Shown: positions 40,623 through 50,142, counted from the stretch's first letter. The stretch: 64,000 nucleotides of DNA from Dehalococcoidia bacterium (GCA_032249735.1 JAVVHA010000007.1:1-64000); one strand, 5' to 3'. Notes: generated by a model not told the origin, from the sequence alone. Translations and numbers: made by a program.

Positions 40623-43096
40623 GCCTGAGCCGGCGCCGGGCGCCTAGGCATCAGGCGGCGCCACACCTTGCCCAGGTCCCCTTCCTCCCAGGCCACCAGT
40701 AGTTGGCTCGCCACGAATATGGAGCTGTAGGTGCCCGTCACGGTGCCCAAGAGGATCACCAGCACCAGCGTCTGGATGCTCGCTCCCCCCAGCAGGAGGA
40801 GGGCGATGGCCGTCAAGAGAAGGGTGAGGGAGGTGTTCAGGGAGCGGACCATGGTCTCCATGACGCTGGCATTGACTACCTCTGTGAGGGGCGCCTCGGG
40901 ATGCTGACGAGCGTTCTCGCGGATGCGGTCGAACACCACGATGGTATCGTGCACGGAGTAGCCCAGCACGGTGAGGAGGCCGGTAATGAACATGGTGTTG
41001 ACCTCCATGCCCATCACCTTCCCTAGGACGGAGAAGGCGCCCACCACGAACAAGGTGTCGTGCACGAGGGCCAGGACAGCGGCCACCCCATAGCGGTGGG
41101 GTTTGGGCAGATGACGAAAGGACCAAGATATGTACAGGAGAATGGCCATAGCTGCTACCGTCACGGCGATGGCAGCGTTACGAACGATGGCCCGCGATAC
41201 GGTGGCCGAGACCGTCTCGAAGTTCATGATCTGGAAGGGCCCGAACCGCTGCCTGAGCTCCCGCTCCAGGACGTCCCGCTCCGAGGGGGGTGTGGGGCCC
41301 ACAGGAGGCGTGTTGGTGGCCCCTTGCAGCTCGCCAATGCGGGCGATGATATCGCCGTCCTGGCTCACCTGCACCCGGGCCTGCGGGTGGCCGAGGTCGG
41401 CCAGGGCGCTGCGTACGGCCTCTGGGTCCACCTGTTGCTCGAAGCGCAAGGTGAAGGTGGTGCCAGACGTAAATTCGATGCCAGGCTTAAGGGCTGGGGG
41501 CACCATGAGGGATACTATCCCCGGCAAAAGCACCAGGGCCGATATGCCGAAGTAGAGCCAGCGCCGCTCCACCAGGTTCCAGGGCTGATGCGCTTGCCCT
41601 TCGGCCGGGCGTCTCCTACTGAGGCCCCACAGGTAGAGGTATCTGGCCAGGGGAGTGGCGGCTAGGACATGCATGAAGGTTCGCGTAATGACCATGGCTG
41701 TGAACATGCTCACCAGGACGCCGATGGCCAGGGTGAGGGCGAACCCCTTGACTAGGGCGGCGTTGAACTGGTCGCCAAACCACCAGAGGATGCCGCAAGT
41801 GATAAGGGTGGAGACGTTGCTATCGCGGATGGAGGGCCAGGCCCTCCCTACTGCCATCTCGATAGCCGCCAAGAGCCCTCTTCCTGTCCTCAGCTCCTCC
41901 TTAAGGCGCTCAGCGATGAGGATGTTGGCGTCCACCGCCATACCCACCGACAGGACGAAGGCGGCCACCCCGGCCAAGGTGAGGGTTACGGGCCACATCT
42001 TAAAGATGAACAAGACCAGGCTGGCATACATGATAAGGGCGAGAGCCGCTATAACCCCTTGCAGCCGGTAGTAGGCCACCATGAAGAAGAGGACAGCGCC
42101 GATGCCGATGAGGGCCGCCTGAACAGCATGGCGCACGCTGGTGTCGCCCAGGGTGGCGTCTACCTGTGTCTCCTGGATCACCTTCATGGGCACGGGGAGG
42201 GCCCCAGAGTTGAGAAGGACGCTCAGCCGCTTGGCCTCCTCTAGCTTCATAGGGGAGATGATGGCATCGCTGGAGAGCTCCTGCTGGACCACGGGGGCGG
42301 ATATCACCTTGCCATCTAAGGCGATAGCTAGAGGCTTGCCCACCAGCCGGCGGGTGACATCGCTTAGGATGGCAGCCCCCTTTCCTGTGAACTGAAGCGT
42401 GACGGCGAAGCCCCGACCTTGCGGGTCGGGCTCTACCCGCGAGTTGGGCTTAAGGAAGGCGCCGGTGAGGGGCACGCCTCGCACGTCGGCCGGGCACCCC
42501 TCGCGGCAGACGGCCGGCAGCAGCACCAGCTCCCCCTCCTGACCCTCGAGGCCTGTACAGCGAACTACACCGGCCTCCTGGTCTGGGAAGATGAGGCCCC
42601 CCTCCGTGGGCACTGTGAACTCCTCGCCCTCAGGGCTCCGGCAGACCAGACCGGTGGAGTCGGCCTGCTTGGGCTCCAGGAACTCAAGACGGGCCGTGCG
42701 GCCGATGAGCTCCCGCGCCTCCTCCGGCGAGATGCCAGGGATCTGGACGGCCAGCCGGTACTTGCCCTGGCGCTGGATCTCCGTCTCGGCTACGCCGAAG
42801 GCGTTGACCCGCCGCTCGATGGTCTCCTTGACCCCCTCCATGGCAGCATCGATATCGACGCCAGGGGGTATGTGGGCCACGTCGGCCTCCAAGAGGATGT
42901 AACTGCCTCCACGCAGGTCCAGGCCCAGGCGCATAGCGCGGCGGTCGAAGTCGCCCACCTTGAGGCCCTTACCCTTTGGCCACGGTATGAAGTCCGGCAG
43001 GTAACGTTCGGGAGCTCCGGGCCACACCACCACGATGGCTAGGGCGGTGATGGCGATGCTGAGGGCTAATACCACCAGGTTATGCCACCGCTTCAT
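40619..43096 (-). CDS. secDF: SecD-SecF fusion protein, protein export
   Basis: Proton-driven accessory to SecYEG; 825 aa with 12 expected membrane segments. The SecD half (~1-500) has LRLGLDLRGGSYILLEAD and the transmembrane DxxxxANILI stretch (VGMAVDANILIAERLKEE). The SecF half (~520-825) has LKPGIEFTSGTTFTLRF and YSVHDTIVVFDRIREN. Natural fusions occur in Bacillus and other lineages. It overlaps yajC by 17 nt and is last in the yajC-secDF pair. Its stop is shared with selB. Confidence 0.95.
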   Translation of the reverse strand: MKRWHNLVVLALSIAITALAIVVVWPGAPERYLPDFIPWPKGKGLKVGDFDRRAMRLGLDLRGGSYILLEADVAHIPPGVDIDAAMEGVKETIERRVNAFGVAETEIQRQGKYRLAVQIPGISPEEARELIGRTARLEFLEPKQADSTGLVCRSPEGEEFTVPTEGGLIFPDQEAGVVRCTGLEGQEGELVLLPAVCREGCPADVRGVPLTGAFLKPNSRVEPDPQGRGFAVTLQFTGKGAAILSDVTRRLVGKPLAIALDGKVISAPVVQQELSSDAIISPMKLEEAKRLSVLLNSGALPVPMKVIQETQVDATLGDTSVRHAVQAALIGIGAVLFFMVAYYRLQGVIAALALIMYASLVLFIFKMWPVTLTLAGVAAFVLSVGMAVDANILIAERLKEELRTGRGLLAAIEMAVGRAWPSIRDSNVSTLITCGILWWFGDQFNAALVKGFALTLAIGVLVSMFTAMVITRTFMHVLAATPLARYLYLWGLSRRRPAEGQAHQPWNLVERRWLYFGISALVLLPGIVSLMVPPALKPGIEFTSGTTFTLRFEQQVDPEAVRSALADLGHPQARVQVSQDGDIIARIGELQGATNTPPVGPTPPSERDVLERELRQRFGPFQIMNFETVSATVSRAIVRNAAIAVTVAAMAILLYISWSFRHLPKPHRYGVAAVLALVHDTLFVVGAFSVLGKVMGMEVNTMFITGLLTVLGYSVHDTIVVFDRIRENARQHPEAPLTEVVNASVMETMVRSLNTSLTLLLTAIALLLLGGASIQTLVLVILLGTVTGTYSSIFVASQLLVAWEEGDLGKVWRRLMPRRPAPAQA

Positions 43097-43403
43097 CCTC
43101 TCTCTCCGTGGTGGCCATCACCGATGCCGTGTCCAGGCGCTGGACGATGGCGGTGGCCAGGGCCGTCACCTCCACCCCAGGGGCCAGCTCTAAGACCACC
43201 TGGGTGGGCCCTTCCTCGGGCACCACTACCTCCTTGACGGTGGCGATGAGCCCACCTTGGGTGAGGACGCGGTCCCCAACCTTGAGGGATTGGAGGGTCT
43301 GGCGCTGGCGACGGCGCTCTTGCTGCAACGGCCGGTAGAAGGCGAAATAGAAGAGAAGGGCGATGGCTGCCGGATAGGCCAAGGCCATAATGAGCAGGCT
43401 CAT
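43080..43403 (-). CDS. yajC: Preprotein translocase subunit YajC
   Basis: 107 aa. One N-terminal membrane helix (ALAYPAAIALLFYFAFYRPL) and a conserved cytoplasmic domain (LQSLKVGDRVLTQGGLIATVKEV). YajC associates with SecDF in the Sec holotranslocon. ATG 43403 overlaps the cca stop (ATGA), and the gene overlaps secDF by 17 nt, so all three are translationally coupled. Confidence 0.94.
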   Translation of the reverse strand: MSLLIMALAYPAAIALLFYFAFYRPLQQERRRQRQTLQSLKVGDRVLTQGGLIATVKEVVVPEEGPTQVVLELAPGVEVTALATAIVQRLDTASVMATTEREDEAVA

Positions 43404-44899
43404 CTCACCTCAGCCTTCCTCTCGGTCCAGCGGGATAGGAGCCTCCTAGCTAGCTCCAGCGCCTCTTGGCGGGTGCTCACCTGGCCAATGGCCTGGGCCT
43501 CTTCTAGGGCTCGCAGGAGCCTCCCCACCATGGGGCCAGGAGGGATGCCCAAGGCCTCCATAATATCGTGCCCAGATACCAGCCTGACGTGCCCTGCCAT
43601 TCCCCTGGGGCGGGTACTTTCCGTCAGCACGTAGTGTACCAGCTGCACGTGGGAGAGCCACTCCTCCTGACGCAGGCGGGGTCCCACGGTGGCCAGATGG
43701 TCGGCCAAGCTAAGGAGGAGGATGCCATAGGCCGCTTCGCCGCAGTCGCGGAAGAAGCGAAAGATGGCACGGGAGGTGGGCAAGCCCCTGTGGGACATGT
43801 GCATAGGACGCAGATGGGCCCGGACCATGGTGGCTACCAGCTCCCCCTGACGCTTAGAGAAGCGCAGGCGGGCCATGATAGCAGCGGCCACGGTGGCCCC
43901 CGCCTTATCGTGGCCAAAGAAGCGCACACGCCCTTGGGCGTCCACCGTCCTGGTGGATGGTTTGGCCACATCGTGCAGCAAGCCCGCCATCTTCACCAGG
44001 GCCTTGCGGGGATGGCCGGGGGCTGTCTCCTCCGAGAGGTAGCGGCGTACCTCATCTTCTAGAGAGCCCAGGGTCACCCAGAGGTCCTCCCAGAGGCGAT
44101 GAAGGGCGAGGGGCTCGGGGGCCAAAAGCACGTCCAGGTATGATACGGTGGCCAAAAGGTGCCCGAAGACGTCCCAGTGGTGCTCCGGGGGTTGGGGGAA
44201 GCTACGGGTCGGGTCCAGCTCTGGCAGGAGGACCCCTAAGAGCCCCAGCTGGTCCATGAGGGCCAGGCCCTCCCCTGCCCGCTCCGTTGCCATAAGGCGC
44301 ACCAGTTCGTCGCGCTGGCGCTCTGGGGCGGCGAGGGGCAGGCGGTGGCGGTGGGCAGAGATGAGACGTGCTGTCTCTTCTTCCAGGCGGAAGCCCAGCT
44401 CGCAGGCCAGACGGACCCCTCGCAGTAGTCGTATAGGGTCCTGGATTAGGGCATGGGGGGAGGTGAGGCGCACCAGCCCCTGCCGCAGGTCGTCCAGCCC
44501 CCCCAGGGGGTCGATGATGGTGCCATCGGTCCCTTTCCACTGCTGAAGGGGCAGGGCCATGGCGTCGATGGTGTAGTCACGGGAGGCGAGGTCCTCTTCG
44601 ATGGGGCCTTGGAGGGGGTGGAGGTCTACCTGCAGAGTTTCCCCCTGGAAGGGCAAGAAGACACGGCCCATTCCCTGGTGGCCTAAGGGGAAGTAATGAC
44701 CCCCTAGCTGGCGGGCCAGCTCTGGGCCCGCTTCCTGGACAGGGGCGGCTACAGCGAGGTCCAGGTCCTTTATGGGGCGGCCCAGCAGGGCATCCCTTAA
44801 GGCACCTCCTACCAGATATGCGGGGCGGTGGCCGAGGGCACGGGCCAAATGTGGTACCAGGGAGGCCAAGGCCGGAGGAAGGCGCACTACGGGCCTCAC
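43400..44899 (-). CDS. cca: tRNA nucleotidyltransferase / poly(A) polymerase family with HD domain
   Basis: Adds or repairs the tRNA 3' CCA end, or a related function; 499 aa. The class II nucleotidyltransferase head has YLVGGALRDALLGRPIKDLD with the catalytic Asp pair in DLDLAV, then SRDYTIDAMAL and the RNA-binding RLLRGVRLACELGF. A C-terminal HD phosphohydrolase-like domain (MAGLLHDVAKPST) follows. From sequence alone, CCA-adding, A-adding and poly(A) activities cannot be separated. The GTG start overlaps the def stop by 4 nt. Confidence 0.9.
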   Translation of the reverse strand: MRPVVRLPPALASLVPHLARALGHRPAYLVGGALRDALLGRPIKDLDLAVAAPVQEAGPELARQLGGHYFPLGHQGMGRVFLPFQGETLQVDLHPLQGPIEEDLASRDYTIDAMALPLQQWKGTDGTIIDPLGGLDDLRQGLVRLTSPHALIQDPIRLLRGVRLACELGFRLEEETARLISAHRHRLPLAAPERQRDELVRLMATERAGEGLALMDQLGLLGVLLPELDPTRSFPQPPEHHWDVFGHLLATVSYLDVLLAPEPLALHRLWEDLWVTLGSLEDEVRRYLSEETAPGHPRKALVKMAGLLHDVAKPSTRTVDAQGRVRFFGHDKAGATVAAAIMARLRFSKRQGELVATMVRAHLRPMHMSHRGLPTSRAIFRFFRDCGEAAYGILLLSLADHLATVGPRLRQEEWLSHVQLVHYVLTESTRPRGMAGHVRLVSGHDIMEALGIPPGPMVGRLLRALEEAQAIGQVSTRQEALELARRLLSRWTERKAEVR

Positions 44900-45396
44900 C
44901 TACCCTCCCCAATCTTCACTAGGCGGTCAAGGCTCTCCAGGCGGTCGATGTAAAGGATGCCGTTTATATGGTCCACCTCGTGCTCTAGGGCCTGGGCCAG
45001 AAGGGCCTCCCGCTCGTCCCCCCTTTTGGCCGAGGCCTTGATGCGCACCGTTCTCCCCTCAAGGTCCATGCCCCTAGCCACCACGGTCAGGGAGCGGGGC
45101 ACCTCGGCCCGGTAGCCAGGGATGGAGAGGCACCCCTCGTCCACCAGGCGTTGCCCTTCCCGCTTGACGATCTCAGGATTGATGAGGGCGAAGGGCTCTT
45201 CGTCGGGCAGGCCGATGACGATGACCCGCAAGGGGACGCCGATCTGGGGGGCGGCCAGCCCCACCCCATGGGCTGCATACATGCTCTCTATCATATCCTG
45301 CACGAGGCGGCGGATGGACTCGTCGATCTTAGTGACCCGACGGGCCTTCAGGCGCAGGACGGGGTCTCCCAAAAGGCGTATGGGATAGACAGCCAA
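44896..45396 (-). CDS. def: Peptide deformylase
   Basis: Removes the formyl group from nascent proteins; 166 aa. Three motifs are intact: GVGLAAPQIG, EGCLSIPG (metal Cys) and EHEVDHINGIL (metal His pair and catalytic Glu). The start is TTG 45396, selected because GGGAGGTG lies just upstream and the protein begins AVYPIRLLGDPVLR as in homologues. It is followed by cca with a 4-nt overlap, and lies 58 nt after priA. Confidence 0.95.
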   Translation of the reverse strand: MAVYPIRLLGDPVLRLKARRVTKIDESIRRLVQDMIESMYAAHGVGLAAPQIGVPLRVIVIGLPDEEPFALINPEIVKREGQRLVDEGCLSIPGYRAEVPRSLTVVARGMDLEGRTVRIKASAKRGDEREALLAQALEHEVDHINGILYIDRLESLDRLVKIGEGR

Positions 45397-45454
45397 GGCT
45401 CACCTCCCTGGTTCATCGCCTTCAATTCTAGGCCGTGCTGCCCGCTATGGAAAC

Positions 45455-47857
45455 CTAGGCTCCTCCCACTGGGTCCACGTCCACCGTCCACCACCGTGAG
45501 GGGGGCAAGTCCGTCAAAACGGAGTTGGGGTCCTCTCCTTTGATGGTGATGTGCCATCGATAACGGCCGCGAAGGCGCAAGGGATAAGCTGGGGCGGGGC
45601 CCAACACGTCTATGGGACGTCCCAAGGCCTTCTGTCGAAGGCGGGAGGTTAGGGATGTGGCCAAAGCCGCCGCTTCCCTGGGGTTGGGATGAGAGACGGT
45701 GATGCGCACCAGCTCGCCAAAGGGGGGATAGCGGAGGGTCTGGCGGAGGGCCATCTCCTGTCGATATAGGGCCTCGTAGTCGTGGTGGACCAGTGCCTGG
45801 AGGGCAGGATGGGTAGGCCTGTAAGTCTGGACGATGACCCTACCCCCACGGGGGCCACGGCCGGCCCGTCCGGCCACCTGCTCCAGCACCTGAAACACCC
45901 TCTCGCTGCTGCGGAAGTCGGGAGCGTAAAGGCCGATGTCCGCCAGCACCACCCCCGTGACGGTCACCCGGGGTAGGTCCAGCCCCTTGGCCAGCATCTG
46001 CGTCCCCACTAACACTTGGGCCTCCCCCTTTATGAAGGCCTCGAGGAGGCGCTGGTGAGCGGTCCAGTGGCGGGTGACATCCCGGTCCCAGCGGAGGGTG
46101 CGCACACCGGGGAAGATCTGGCCCACCTCCTCCTCCACCCGTTGGGTGCCGATACCAACTGGCCGCAGGGCGTTCTCGCCACAGGCCAGGCAGCGGGGCG
46201 GGATGCGTCGGGAGCGGTTGCAGTGGTGGCAGATCAGGCGCCCCTCGACCCGATGGAAGACATAGGCCACCTGACAGCCGGGGCAGGCCGGCACGTGGCC
46301 ACAGGCGAAGCACTCCACAAAAGAGGCGGCCCCCCGGCGGTTGAGGAAGAGGATCACCTGCTCTCCCGCCTCCAGGGCCTCGGCCATGGCCTCCTTCAGG
46401 CGACGGCTGAAGATGCCCCTATTTCCCTCTTGCAGCTCGCGCCGCATGTCCACCACCTCCACCTGAGGCAGGGAGGCGACCACCGCCCCCCCGCGACCGT
46501 CGGGATGGAGGCGATGGGGTAGACGCAGGAGGTGGTACACACCTGTGCGAGCTCTGTGGTAACTCTCGATAGCGGGGGTGGCGCTGCCCAGCACCAGGAC
46601 CGAACTCGTAAGTCGGCAAAGCTCCTGGGCCACCAGGCGGGCGTGGTAGCGGGGCGGCGGCTCCTGCTGCTTGTAGGCCCACTCATGCTCCTCGTCCATC
46701 ACCACCAGCCCCAGGGCTTCCATGGGCAAGAAGATGGCGCTGCGGGTGCCGATGACCACCCGTCGCTCCCCTTTCCGTACCGCGTGCCAGACGTCGAACT
46801 GCTCTCCCAGGCTGAGGCCGCTATGGAAGACAGTCACCTGGCCTGGGAAGCGGCCGGCGAACCGCATCACCGTCTGGGGGGTGAGGGATATCTCGGGCAC
46901 AAGGACGATGGCCCCTTTCCCTAGGCGGAGGGCCTCCTCGATGGCCGCCAGATACACCTCAGTTTTGCCGCTGCCTGTGACCCCATGTAGGAGGAATGTG
47001 CCACCCCTGCCTGAACGAAGGGCCTTAGCGATGGCCTGGGCTGCCTCCGCCTGGTGAGACGTAAGCGTAGGTGGTGCGGTCGGCGGAGCCTTTATCTCGG
47101 CCAGGGGGTCGCGGGGCACGGGGACCTCCTCCAGGGCTATGACCCCTCCCTCCAGCAAGGGACGCAGATGACGCCTCTTTAGTTTGAAGAGGGAGCAGGC
47201 CTCAACTAGGGGCAGAGGCCCGCGCTCAGCCAAGAGGTCTATCAACCCGGCGAGGCGGGGGCCGGCCCTCTGGCGGGCCTCATGGGCAGGGACCAAAAGG
47301 CGAACATGGGGCACCAGGTGGGGTCGAGCGCGAGGGCGGGCCAGCTCATAGCGGCAGGCCAAGAGACCCTTCCGCACCAGAGAGGCGGCCACCGCCCCCG
47401 CCTGGGGCATGCGCAGGGCCTTCTTCATCTCCTCCGTTTCTGCCCGCCCACGGGCCCGCACGTACTCCCAGACCTGGCGTTGACGGGAGCTCAGGGCATC
47501 GGCAGGCCCATCCCCGAGGGCCACGAAGTAGGTGAGGGGCCTCTGCTGGCTCCCTGGCGGCATCATGGTGGCAAGACACTGGAAGAGGGGGGTTAGATAG
47601 CGGCGGGAGAGCCAGCGAGCCAAGGCCAGCTGGTGGGCAAGGATGAGAGGGCCATCCCCCACCAAGGACTGGATCTCCTTGGCATCGGGATAAGGAGGCA
47701 CGCCCACCTCCATGACCACTCCCTGCAGGACCCGGGGCCCAAAGGGCACATATACCAAGCATCCTGGGCGCACCTCCATGTCCGGGGGGACGCGATAGGT
47801 AAAGGTTTGCCAGGTGGGGAAAGGGCAGTGAACAGCGACTTCAGCGTACAGGGTCAT
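45455..47857 (-). CDS. priA: Primosomal helicase PriA
   Basis: 3'-5' superfamily 2 helicase that restarts stalled replication forks; 800 aa. The N-terminal 3'-DNA-binding domain is ~1-110. Walker A is HGVTGSGKTEVY and the DEAH-like box is VMDEEHEWAYK. Eight zinc cysteines occur in CFACGHVPACPGC, CHHC and CLACGEN. The C-terminal helicase motif VLVGTQMLAKGLDLPRVT is intact. It lies 21 nt after rplS in the minus-strand run. No unusual features. Confidence 0.96.
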   Translation of the reverse strand: MTLYAEVAVHCPFPTWQTFTYRVPPDMEVRPGCLVYVPFGPRVLQGVVMEVGVPPYPDAKEIQSLVGDGPLILAHQLALARWLSRRYLTPLFQCLATMMPPGSQQRPLTYFVALGDGPADALSSRQRQVWEYVRARGRAETEEMKKALRMPQAGAVAASLVRKGLLACRYELARPRARPHLVPHVRLLVPAHEARQRAGPRLAGLIDLLAERGPLPLVEACSLFKLKRRHLRPLLEGGVIALEEVPVPRDPLAEIKAPPTAPPTLTSHQAEAAQAIAKALRSGRGGTFLLHGVTGSGKTEVYLAAIEEALRLGKGAIVLVPEISLTPQTVMRFAGRFPGQVTVFHSGLSLGEQFDVWHAVRKGERRVVIGTRSAIFLPMEALGLVVMDEEHEWAYKQQEPPPRYHARLVAQELCRLTSSVLVLGSATPAIESYHRARTGVYHLLRLPHRLHPDGRGGAVVASLPQVEVVDMRRELQEGNRGIFSRRLKEAMAEALEAGEQVILFLNRRGAASFVECFACGHVPACPGCQVAYVFHRVEGRLICHHCNRSRRIPPRCLACGENALRPVGIGTQRVEEEVGQIFPGVRTLRWDRDVTRHWTAHQRLLEAFIKGEAQVLVGTQMLAKGLDLPRVTVTGVVLADIGLYAPDFRSSERVFQVLEQVAGRAGRGPRGGRVIVQTYRPTHPALQALVHHDYEALYRQEMALRQTLRYPPFGELVRITVSHPNPREAAALATSLTSRLRQKALGRPIDVLGPAPAYPLRLRGRYRWHITIKGEDPNSVLTDLPPSRWWTVDVDPVGGA

Positions 47858-47878
47858 GGGCGTGGCCTAGGGGCTGGC

Positions 47879-48259
47879 CTATTGCTGCCCAGATGCCTTA
47901 GGGGTTACCCGCTGCTCCTTGATACGGGCCGCCCGCCCGATGCGCCCCCGCAGATAGTACAGGCGGGCGCGCCGCACCTTCCCATGCCGGACCACCTCCA
48001 CCTTCTCCAGGAGAGGGGAGTACAGGGGGAAGATCATCTCCACTCCTACCCCGTGGGATACCTTGCGCACAGTAAACGTAGAGTTGAAGCCGCCGCCCCG
48101 CTTGCGGATCACCACCCCCTCAAATATCTGAACCCTCTCCCGGTCACCCTCCCGCTGGCGGAAGTGGACCCGCACCGTGTCCCCTGGGCCAAAGGGAGCG
48201 ATGTTGGGGTTCTCCTTGATGCCCAACAAGGGACGCACATCGATGTCCATGGCAGGCAC
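47879..48259 (-). CDS. rplS: 50S ribosomal protein L19
   Basis: 126 aa; located at the 30S-50S interface. The core reads [34 protein letters not shown] and [20 protein letters not shown], typical of L19. The start is GTG 48259 or ATG 48250 three codons later; neither has a clear ribosome site, which suggests translation coupled to trmD ending 5 nt upstream. trmD-rplS is a widely conserved pair. Confidence 0.96.
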   Translation of the reverse strand: MPAMDIDVRPLLGIKENPNIAPFGPGDTVRVHFRQREGDRERVQIFEGVVIRKRGGGFNSTFTVRKVSHGVGVEMIFPLYSPLLEKVEVVRHGKVRRARLYYLRGRIGRAARIKEQRVTPKASGQQ

Positions 48260-48263
48260 CAGT

Positions 48264-48998
48264 TTACATGGTGCCTAAGCGGCGGGCAAGCCATTCTCGC
48301 TCCTCGGGGCTCAGGTTGGCACGGGCCAGGAGGTCTGGCCGCCGCAGGGCGGTGAGGAGGATGCTCTGCCGGCGCCTCCAGCGCGCGATCTCCTGATGGT
48401 TGCCAGAAAGGAGCACCTCGGGCACCCTCCATCCCCGGAACTCGGCTGGGCGGGTATATGGTGGATACTCCAAAAGGCCTTCGGCGAAGGACTCGCACCG
48501 CGCCGATTGGGGGTCGCCCAGGGCTCCCGGCAGGAGGCGGACCACGGCGTCCACCACGACCATGGCTGCCACCTCTCCCCCGGAGAGGATGAAGTCGCCG
48601 ATGCTGATCTCGTCGGTGGCCAGGTATTGGTGGACGCGGGCGTCCACCCCCTCGTAGTGGCCACAGATGATGATGAGGCGGTCCTTCTGCGCCAACTCCT
48701 GGGCCACCTCTTGGGTGAAGGTGCGGCCGATGGGCGTCATGAGGATGATGGGCCCTCGCCGCCCGTCCATGGCCACCACGGCCTCGGTGGCGGCGAAGAT
48801 GGGCTCAGGCTTCATGACCATCCCTGGGCCTCCACCGTAGGGGTAGTCGTCCACAGTGCGGTGCTTGTCGGTGGCCCAGTCCCTTATGTTGTGGACATAT
48901 ATCTCCACGATGCCCCGCTCCCTGGCCCGCTTGATGATGGACTCGTCGAACGGGCCGCGGAAGGCCCCAGGGAATATGGTCAGGATGTCGATGCGCAT
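48264..48998 (-). CDS. trmD: tRNA (guanine-N1)-methyltransferase TrmD
   Basis: Makes m1G37 in tRNA; 244 aa, SPOUT knot methyltransferase. The N-terminus [30 protein letters not shown] and [12 protein letters not shown] (SAM-binding trefoil knot) are all present. ATG 48998 is set by the conserved N-terminus; in-frame GTG codons at 49010 and 49013 are possible because GGGAGG lies just above them. rplS follows within 5 nt. Confidence 0.96.
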   Translation of the reverse strand: MRIDILTIFPGAFRGPFDESIIKRARERGIVEIYVHNIRDWATDKHRTVDDYPYGGGPGMVMKPEPIFAATEAVVAMDGRRGPIILMTPIGRTFTQEVAQELAQKDRLIIICGHYEGVDARVHQYLATDEISIGDFILSGGEVAAMVVVDAVVRLLPGALGDPQSARCESFAEGLLEYPPYTRPAEFRGWRVPEVLLSGNHQEIARWRRRQSILLTALRRPDLLARANLSPEEREWLARRLGTM

Positions 48999-49031
48999 GG
49001 CCTCTACCACCACCTCCCACCGTTCCCCACT

Positions 49032-49553
49032 TTAGCGGGGCTCATGGGGGGATGGTTCCCCCCGTAGCAGCTCTAGCAGGTGGGGCAAGACGGGCAAAAG
49101 GACCTGCAAGTTCTCCCTCACCCCCTTGGGGCTGCCAGGGAGATTGACGATGAGGGTGCGGCCACGGACGCCAGCCACTGCCCTGCTGAGCATGGCCAGT
49201 GGGGTATGTTTCAGCCCTTCCATTAGCATGGCCACCACCAGTCCTGGCGCCTCCCGATGGATGACCGCCCGGGTGGCCTCGGGGGTCACATCGCGGGGCC
49301 CGAACCCCGTGCCTCCAGTGGTCAACACCAGGTCCAACCCGTCCACGTCCGCCCACCGACACAGGCGATCCTCGATGACCTCACGTTCGTCGGGGACCAC
49401 GTCGTATCGCTCCACCGCCAATCCCAGCCCCAGGAGCGTCTCCTTTATAGCCTGGCCGCTCTCATCGGCCCGCAACCCCCTGGACGCCGAGTCCGATACT
49501 GTCAGCACCCCCACCCGAAACCTCTTCTCACCCTGTGGAAATGATGTGGACAA
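49032..49553 (-). CDS. mog: Molybdopterin adenylyltransferase MogA/MoaB family
   Basis: Adenylates molybdopterin before metal insertion; 173 aa. Motifs: VGVLTVSDSASRG, LVLTTGGTGFGPRDVTPEAT and IVNLPGSPKGVRE. TTG 49553 is the preferred start because GGGGGAGG lies 8 nt upstream; a later in-frame GTG is an alternative. An open frame runs much further upstream but crosses the mraZ promoter and gene on the other strand and is not real. No other molybdenum-cofactor genes are nearby. First gene of the minus-strand run down to secDF. Confidence 0.88.
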   Translation of the reverse strand: MSTSFPQGEKRFRVGVLTVSDSASRGLRADESGQAIKETLLGLGLAVERYDVVPDEREVIEDRLCRWADVDGLDLVLTTGGTGFGPRDVTPEATRAVIHREAPGLVVAMLMEGLKHTPLAMLSRAVAGVRGRTLIVNLPGSPKGVRENLQVLLPVLPHLLELLRGEPSPHEPR

Positions 49554-49592
49554 CCCTGTCGACCTCCCCCCTTGGCCATGGGCGAGGCGTGG

Positions 49593-49624
49593 TATGATGT
49601 GGGAGAAAGTGGGGAAGGGTGGTG
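49593..49624 (+). promoter_or_regulatory. mraZ/dcw promoter with a three-repeat MraZ operator
   Basis: Extended -10 TGG-TATGAT (-10 at 49593-49598) is followed directly by TGGGA (49600-49604), TGGGG (49610-49614) and TGGTG (49620-49624) at exact 10-nt spacing. Known MraZ proteins bind TGGGN repeats separated by 5 nt upstream of mraZ and repress the dcw operon. Here the repeats overlap the expected transcription start, consistent with autorepression. Confidence 0.6.
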
Positions 49625-49692
49625 GCCCTTCCCTCGGCTCCCACGCCCTCCTTGTGCTGTCAATATAGCACAGGGAGGGGCGGCGGTGGGAG
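49612..49692 (+). promoter_or_regulatory. Two hairpins in the mraZ leader
   Basis: Hairpin 1: GGGAAGGG (49612-49619), 6-nt loop, CCCTTCCC (49626-49633). Hairpin 2: 49638-49658 pairs with 49667-49692, including CTCCCAC with GTGGGAG, CTCC with GGAG and TGTGCT with AGCACA, around an 8-nt loop, with a small internal bulge. It ends 4 nt before the GGAG ribosome site of mraZ. No T-tract follows either, so they are more likely leader structures than terminators. Confidence 0.45.
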
Positions 49693-49706
49693 GGACGGAG
49701 AAAGGG

Positions 49707-50129
49707 ATGGTCTTTCGCGGCACTTACGAGTACTCCATGGACGATCGGGGCCGAGTCCCCATACCTGCGCGCTATCGTCATCTCTTTAGCGATGGCCTCA
49801 AGCTGACCCTCAGCCCCGATGGATGTGTAGAGGTGTGGACCAACGAGGGCTTTGAGAGCATGGAGGCACGGGTGATGGCGGAGCCAGCCACCACCCTCAG
49901 GGGGAGGCGCCTTCGCCGCGGCTTCTCCGTCCGCTCTTGGGACGCAGAGCTGGACCGCCAGGGGCGCATTCTTATTCCCCAATACCTGAGGGAGAAGGCG
50001 CAGCTGGAAGGGAACGTCATCGTGGCTGGGCGCATCGAATGCCTCGAGATATGGAACCCTAAGCGATGGGAGGAGGAGATGGCCCAGGTGGAGGCCACTT
50101 ACCGTGAGGAGCTGGAATCTCTGAGGTAG
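49707..50129 (+). CDS. mraZ: Transcriptional regulator MraZ
   Basis: 140 aa; two AbrB/MazE-like swapped-hairpin domains (FRGTYEYSMDDRGRVPIPAR and SWDAELDRQGRILIPQYLR), each with the DxxGR(V/I)xIP DNA-binding motif. Forms a ring-shaped oligomer that represses the dcw operon. ATG 49707 has GGAG 6 nt upstream and matches the family N-terminus; earlier in-frame ATGs lie within the operator. A matching three-repeat operator precedes it. rsmH follows after 13 nt. Confidence 0.96.
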   Translation: MVFRGTYEYSMDDRGRVPIPARYRHLFSDGLKLTLSPDGCVEVWTNEGFESMEARVMAEPATTLRGRRLRRGFSVRSWDAELDRQGRILIPQYLREKAQLEGNVIVAGRIECLEIWNPKRWEEEMAQVEATYREELESLR

Positions 50130-50142
50130 GGGAGGGGAGGAG

